Source: a virus. From it: 41,501 nt of DNA. Both the position numbers and the translations under genes were made by a program. The notes under the pieces were generated by a model. The model saw only the letters and a program-made list of their open reading frames with translations. It made no database searches and was not told the origin of the DNA. The stretch lies in IMG/VR virus record IMGVR_UViG_3300001683_000023, positions 1 to 41,501 of that record. The stretch is one strand, 5' to 3'. Shown here piece after piece: positions 38,477 to 41,501 of the stretch; the stretch's first letter is position 1, and every line of letters starts with the position of its first letter.

Positions 38477-40732
38477 ATGAGAAAGAATAAAATAGAGAAA
38501 GTAGATGACGACATGTTGATCGATGCGATTGACAGAAATATCCGTAACGCCTCAGGCGGTTATACGGGTTCATCGGATGCATCAAAAAGAAGAGAGAATT
38601 CAATTTACGAAATGTGCTTAGAGCCTAAAGGGGACTTAGTTCCACAAGGTGTGTCTAAGATTGTTTCATCAGATTCTGCAGAAGTTGCAGAGGGTTACAC
38701 CGCACTGTTAACTAAGTTACTACTTGATAACAATAAGTTAGCATTATTCACTCCGTACAGCAATGAAGTGGCACATGTTAAAGCCTCCCAGATTGCTTCG
38801 GACGTAGTAAATTACTGTTTATTTAACTCGAATCCAGATGGTTGGACGAAGTTAGAGACTTGGATTAAGTCCGCAGTTGTATTCGGTAACAGTGCGCTAA
38901 CCTGGGGTTGGGAAGAAAACTTCGATTACGAAGTTGAAGAGTACGATACAATTCAAGAGGCTGTACTAGATCAAATCTTGGCAGACTCAAATGTAGAAAT
39001 TGTTGGCGACCTTCAGCTTCAGGATGAAGAGTTCTTCAATCCAGAGGATAGGAATGCTATCACTTATGAGAATGTTAGACTAAGACGCAAGATTGATAAA
39101 TCAGGCGTTAAGATCACAAACATTCCACCTGAGTCTTTCTTAATCGACAAGGGTGCAGAATCTATAACCGAGGCTAAATTTGTTGGCTTGGTTACAGATA
39201 TGACACATTCTGACATCAGAAGGAATTGGCCTGACTTTAATGGCGACTTGTCTGAGATGGGTGAAGAGGCTTCTTTCAGAGATTCTGAATGGTCTTTAGA
39301 GTCTTATGCTCGTAAGCAATCAGCTGGACAAGATAACTGGATAAACTCTGATGACGAAGAAGATGAGGCTAATATATCTATTACTGTTGTTGAATGTTGG
39401 ATTCGTTCTGATCGTGACGGTGATGGTATTGCTGAATTAAAGCATGTTATTAAAGCTGGAAATACAATTCTTGAAGAAGAGGATAGTTCTTATATCCCAA
39501 TTGCGATGCTTAATCCAGTTGAAATTCCTCATGAATTTTATGGCTTGTCTTTACTTGATATGGCTCGCCCGCAGACGCAAGCTACTACAGCTATTATGCG
39601 TGGATTCGTTGAGAATGTTTACTTCGGTAACTATGGAAGAACGTTGGCAGATCCTAACGTTGTTGACTTTGCTGCATTACAAAATCCATTGCCTAAGCAG
39701 ATTATTGCTACTAATGGTTCTCCTGCGAATGCCATTCAACAGATTACTCCTGAACAAGTTAGTCCAGGAACTGGAGCTATGCTTGAGTTCTTAGGATTGC
39801 AAAAAGAACAATCTACTGGTCTTACTAAGACTGCAATGGGATTAAATGATACATTGTTTGTTTCAGGTAACTCTGAACAGAAGATGGGCAATGCTCAAAA
39901 CTCTGCTCAGATTCGTGTTGAGCATATCGGCAGGAGATTTGTTGAAAGTGGCATTAAGGACTTATGTCGTGGCGTATTGAAGGAAATGAGGACTAACCTT
40001 AAAAATCCAATGCGTTACAAAACAGACAAGGGTTATGCTTCATTAACAACTGAAGAGCTTCAAATGATGCCTGCCAACATGGATTTAGAAATTCAAGCTA
40101 ACTTAGGTGAAAACTCAAATACAAATATGAGTATGAAACTTAACCAAATGGCTGAGTTACTACCTATGATGGCTAGCGATCCAGAAGCGGCTGCTTATAT
40201 AAACCCTCAAGCTGCTTTTAATCTTGCAACTGATATTGTGGCAAACATGGGTCTAGATCCTACTAGATACTTAGTAGATCCTGCCAATGAAGAGTCTCAA
40301 CAGCAGATTCAGAAGAAGCAACAAGAGGCAAACAATATAGCTGAAACTGTTAAACAGAACGAGATGGAAAGGGCTAGAATTGAAAACGATACAGCTATTG
40401 CTAACATTAGTTTTATTAAAGCTGAAGTTGATAATAAAAAGATTGATAATAAGCGTCAGTTATTAGAAGCTGAAGATGAGTCTAATCGTAAGTGGGCTGA
40501 GATAGTTATTAAAGCAGAAGGCACTGAAGGAGCGAGAGTTCCTAACGTTAGCCCTGTAAGCTTTAGAGAACTGTACCAGGACACTGATCAAGACGAGAAG
40601 GAGGAGGCTAAGATACAACAACAAGGAGAGCAATTAGCTCAAGCCGCTATAGAAAACCCTGAACAAGCTATGCAGATGGCAGAGCAAGCAGGACTGGATC
40701 CGTCAGCAATGATGGGTGGACAACAACAATGA
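38477..40732 (+). CDS. portal protein, 751 aa
   Basis: The position after terminase and before the scaffold-like gene, the length, and an N-terminal segment (residues about 55-180) with S-D-S-A-E-V-A-E-G-Y-T and paired acidic residues fit podovirus portals of the P22-like type. It also has the E-C-W-I-R-S-D-R-D-G-D-G-I-A-E-L-K stretch typical of this group, and a Gln/Met-rich C-terminal coil. Twelve copies form the channel for DNA entry and exit. AAGAGAGAG precedes ATG 38477. Confidence 0.85.
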   Translation: MRKNKIEKVDDDMLIDAIDRNIRNASGGYTGSSDASKRRENSIYEMCLEPKGDLVPQGVSKIVSSDSAEVAEGYTALLTKLLLDNNKLALFTPYSNEVAHVKASQIASDVVNYCLFNSNPDGWTKLETWIKSAVVFGNSALTWGWEENFDYEVEEYDTIQEAVLDQILADSNVEIVGDLQLQDEEFFNPEDRNAITYENVRLRRKIDKSGVKITNIPPESFLIDKGAESITEAKFVGLVTDMTHSDIRRNWPDFNGDLSEMGEEASFRDSEWSLESYARKQSAGQDNWINSDDEEDEANISITVVECWIRSDRDGDGIAELKHVIKAGNTILEEEDSSYIPIAMLNPVEIPHEFYGLSLLDMARPQTQATTAIMRGFVENVYFGNYGRTLADPNVVDFAALQNPLPKQIIATNGSPANAIQQITPEQVSPGTGAMLEFLGLQKEQSTGLTKTAMGLNDTLFVSGNSEQKMGNAQNSAQIRVEHIGRRFVESGIKDLCRGVLKEMRTNLKNPMRYKTDKGYASLTTEELQMMPANMDLEIQANLGENSNTNMSMKLNQMAELLPMMASDPEAAAYINPQAAFNLATDIVANMGLDPTRYLVDPANEESQQQIQKKQQEANNIAETVKQNEMERARIENDTAIANISFIKAEVDNKKIDNKRQLLEAEDESNRKWAEIVIKAEGTEGARVPNVSPVSFRELYQDTDQDEKEEAKIQQQGEQLAQAAIENPEQAMQMAEQAGLDPSAMMGGQQQ

Positions 40733-40742
40733 TGAGAGATAG

Positions 40743-41060
40743 ATGACACAAAAATACAATAGACAGCAGGGTTATAAGAAAGACCCTGATGGCAAACCAA
40801 AAAAGGTATCGGTTTATGATGATGCACAAAGGACCTTGACTAAAGGCTACCAATGTGATGAAATAAAAGATACCATGACTATGGTGACTGAGGATATTCT
40901 CAATCAACTGTTTACACAGTGGCTAGAAACTAAGCACTTTGAAACAGAATCGAGAGAGTTTCTCTATAAGTTAGCAATTAGTCAAGGAGCAGTGATGAAG
41001 AACATCGAGCGCTCAATTACTGCTAAAAACAATAAAGCTCGTGAAAAGGATGATGAATGA
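40743..41060 (+). CDS. hypothetical late protein, 105 aa
   Basis: ATG 40743 follows GATGAGAGATAG (weak Shine-Dalgarno) close to the portal stop. Basic N-terminus and helical C-terminus; the TGA overlaps the next ATG. Possibly a small head-assembly factor; not recognised. Confidence 0.7.
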   Translation: MTQKYNRQQGYKKDPDGKPKKVSVYDDAQRTLTKGYQCDEIKDTMTMVTEDILNQLFTQWLETKHFETESREFLYKLAISQGAVMKNIERSITAKNNKAREKDDE

Positions 41061-41350
41061 TGATTGATGTAGAGGTGAAAGCGCTAACTAGAATTGAGTC
41101 TAGTATAAGTTCTGTATTAAGTACGATTGCTTTAGGGCGTGGGCTAGGTGCTCAAGCTTCTGAGCTTAACAACTTAATTACAGCTAAAGAAAACATTCTT
41201 GCAATGCAAAGGCTTAATGCTAAAGCAAAACCAGCGAAGAAAGAGGCTGTGCAAGAAGGTTCAGTTACATGTGAACATTGTGGTCAAACTGGGTTAACAA
41301 AGTTAACTTATGGTAGATGGCACGGTGATAAATGTAAAGGTAAGAAATAA
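41057..41350 (+). CDS. small zinc-finger-tailed late protein, 97 aa
   Basis: ATG 41057 overlaps the previous stop (ATGA). The N-terminal helices precede Cys72-x2-Cys75...His89-x3-Cys93, a C-C-H-C finger with a basic tail, such as nucleic-acid-binding factors use. Function unknown; near the portal and scaffold genes. Confidence 0.7.
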   Translation: MMIDVEVKALTRIESSISSVLSTIALGRGLGAQASELNNLITAKENILAMQRLNAKAKPAKKEAVQEGSVTCEHCGQTGLTKLTYGRWHGDKCKGKK

Positions 41351-41423
41351 GAGGTTCTATTTAAGAACTATTTGATGATTGATTGAGAGGGTTTAAATAG
41401 ACCCTCCTATAATAGGAGACTAT
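41351..41423 (+). promoter_or_regulatory. leader of the scaffold-like gene with competing hairpins
   Basis: GAGGGT/ACCCTC (41387-41392/41401-41406) and CTCCTA/TAGGAG (41404-41409/41413-41418) share bases, so only one can form. The second buries the AGGAG Shine-Dalgarno of the gene at 41424. GTTCT/AGAAC lies upstream. This could be a simple translational switch, or chance. Confidence 0.4.
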
Positions 41424-41501
41424 ATGTCAGAACAAAAAAGCGAAGCTACCCAGTCGGATGAGTCGCAAGTTTCAGACTTTGACTTTGATGCTTTGGCGGA
41501 T
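41424..41501 (+). CDS. scaffold-like protein, N-terminal part only
   Basis: ATG 41424 follows AGGAGACTAT. The first 26 residues are Ser/Gln/Asp/Glu-rich and acidic, as in the disordered N-termini of podovirus scaffold proteins. The place right after portal and before the expected capsid gene supports that. The rest lies outside the window. Confidence 0.55.
   Translation, partial: MSEQKSEATQSDESQVSDFDFDALAD

Noticed and set aside
1-41501. CRISPR array, insertion sequence or integrase
   Set aside because: No regularly spaced repeats, transposase or recombinase-integrase motifs were found; the only repeats are the short control elements listed.

Overview
The window is most of a tailed double-stranded DNA phage genome, AT-rich and very gene-dense. 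The gene set (large terminase, portal, internal virion proteins) suggests a podovirus-like virion infecting a Gram-negative bacterium. The host cannot be named from the sequence, although consensus DnaA boxes and strong AGGAG Shine-Dalgarno sites fit a proteobacterium. The capsid, tail and lysis genes are not here. The window ends in the first codons of a scaffold-like gene and begins inside a late virion gene, so the missing piece lies between its two ends if the genome is circularly permuted.

Layout. (1) 1-12688, plus strand: late internal or ejected virion proteins, ending with a 1206-residue single-subunit RNA polymerase of the N4 virion RNA polymerase type. (2) 12694-12743: a bidirectional terminator between convergent transcription units. 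(3) 12742-18911, minus strand: replication and recombination genes (RusA resolvase, YqaJ exonuclease, SF2 helicase, single-stranded-DNA-binding protein), a tRNA-Gly(TCC) and a possible structured RNA. (4) 19053-23135, minus: a T7-like RNA polymerase, a TOPRIM primase and a GP88-like protein. (5) 23137-34474, minus: about 45 tiny early genes packed end to end with recurring Shine-Dalgarno leaders, a bacterial-type SSB and several micro-membrane proteins. (6) 33181-33850: a 670-base non-coding control region with a DnaA-box cluster, two phage-polymerase promoters and a highly structured putative RNA. (7) 34681-41501, plus: the packaging and portal late genes.

How it may work together. Three near-identical 8-bp, 3-base-loop hairpins lie upstream of minus-strand early genes (two of them about 42 bases from a start codon). 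They look like N4-type hairpin promoters, so the virion polymerase injected with the DNA could read the early leftward genes, including the second polymerase. A different 24-base element ending in TTATAGAG, present three times, looks like the promoter of the T7-like polymerase: one copy faces left ahead of the ssDNA-binding/helicase/exonuclease block and two face right toward the late genes. No DNA polymerase or replicative helicase gene is visible, while a DnaA-box cluster is present, which suggests that replication borrows the host replisome. The two-polymerase cascade, the origin and the large structured RNA are the most interesting content. All promoter and RNA assignments are inferences from sequence pattern and position.
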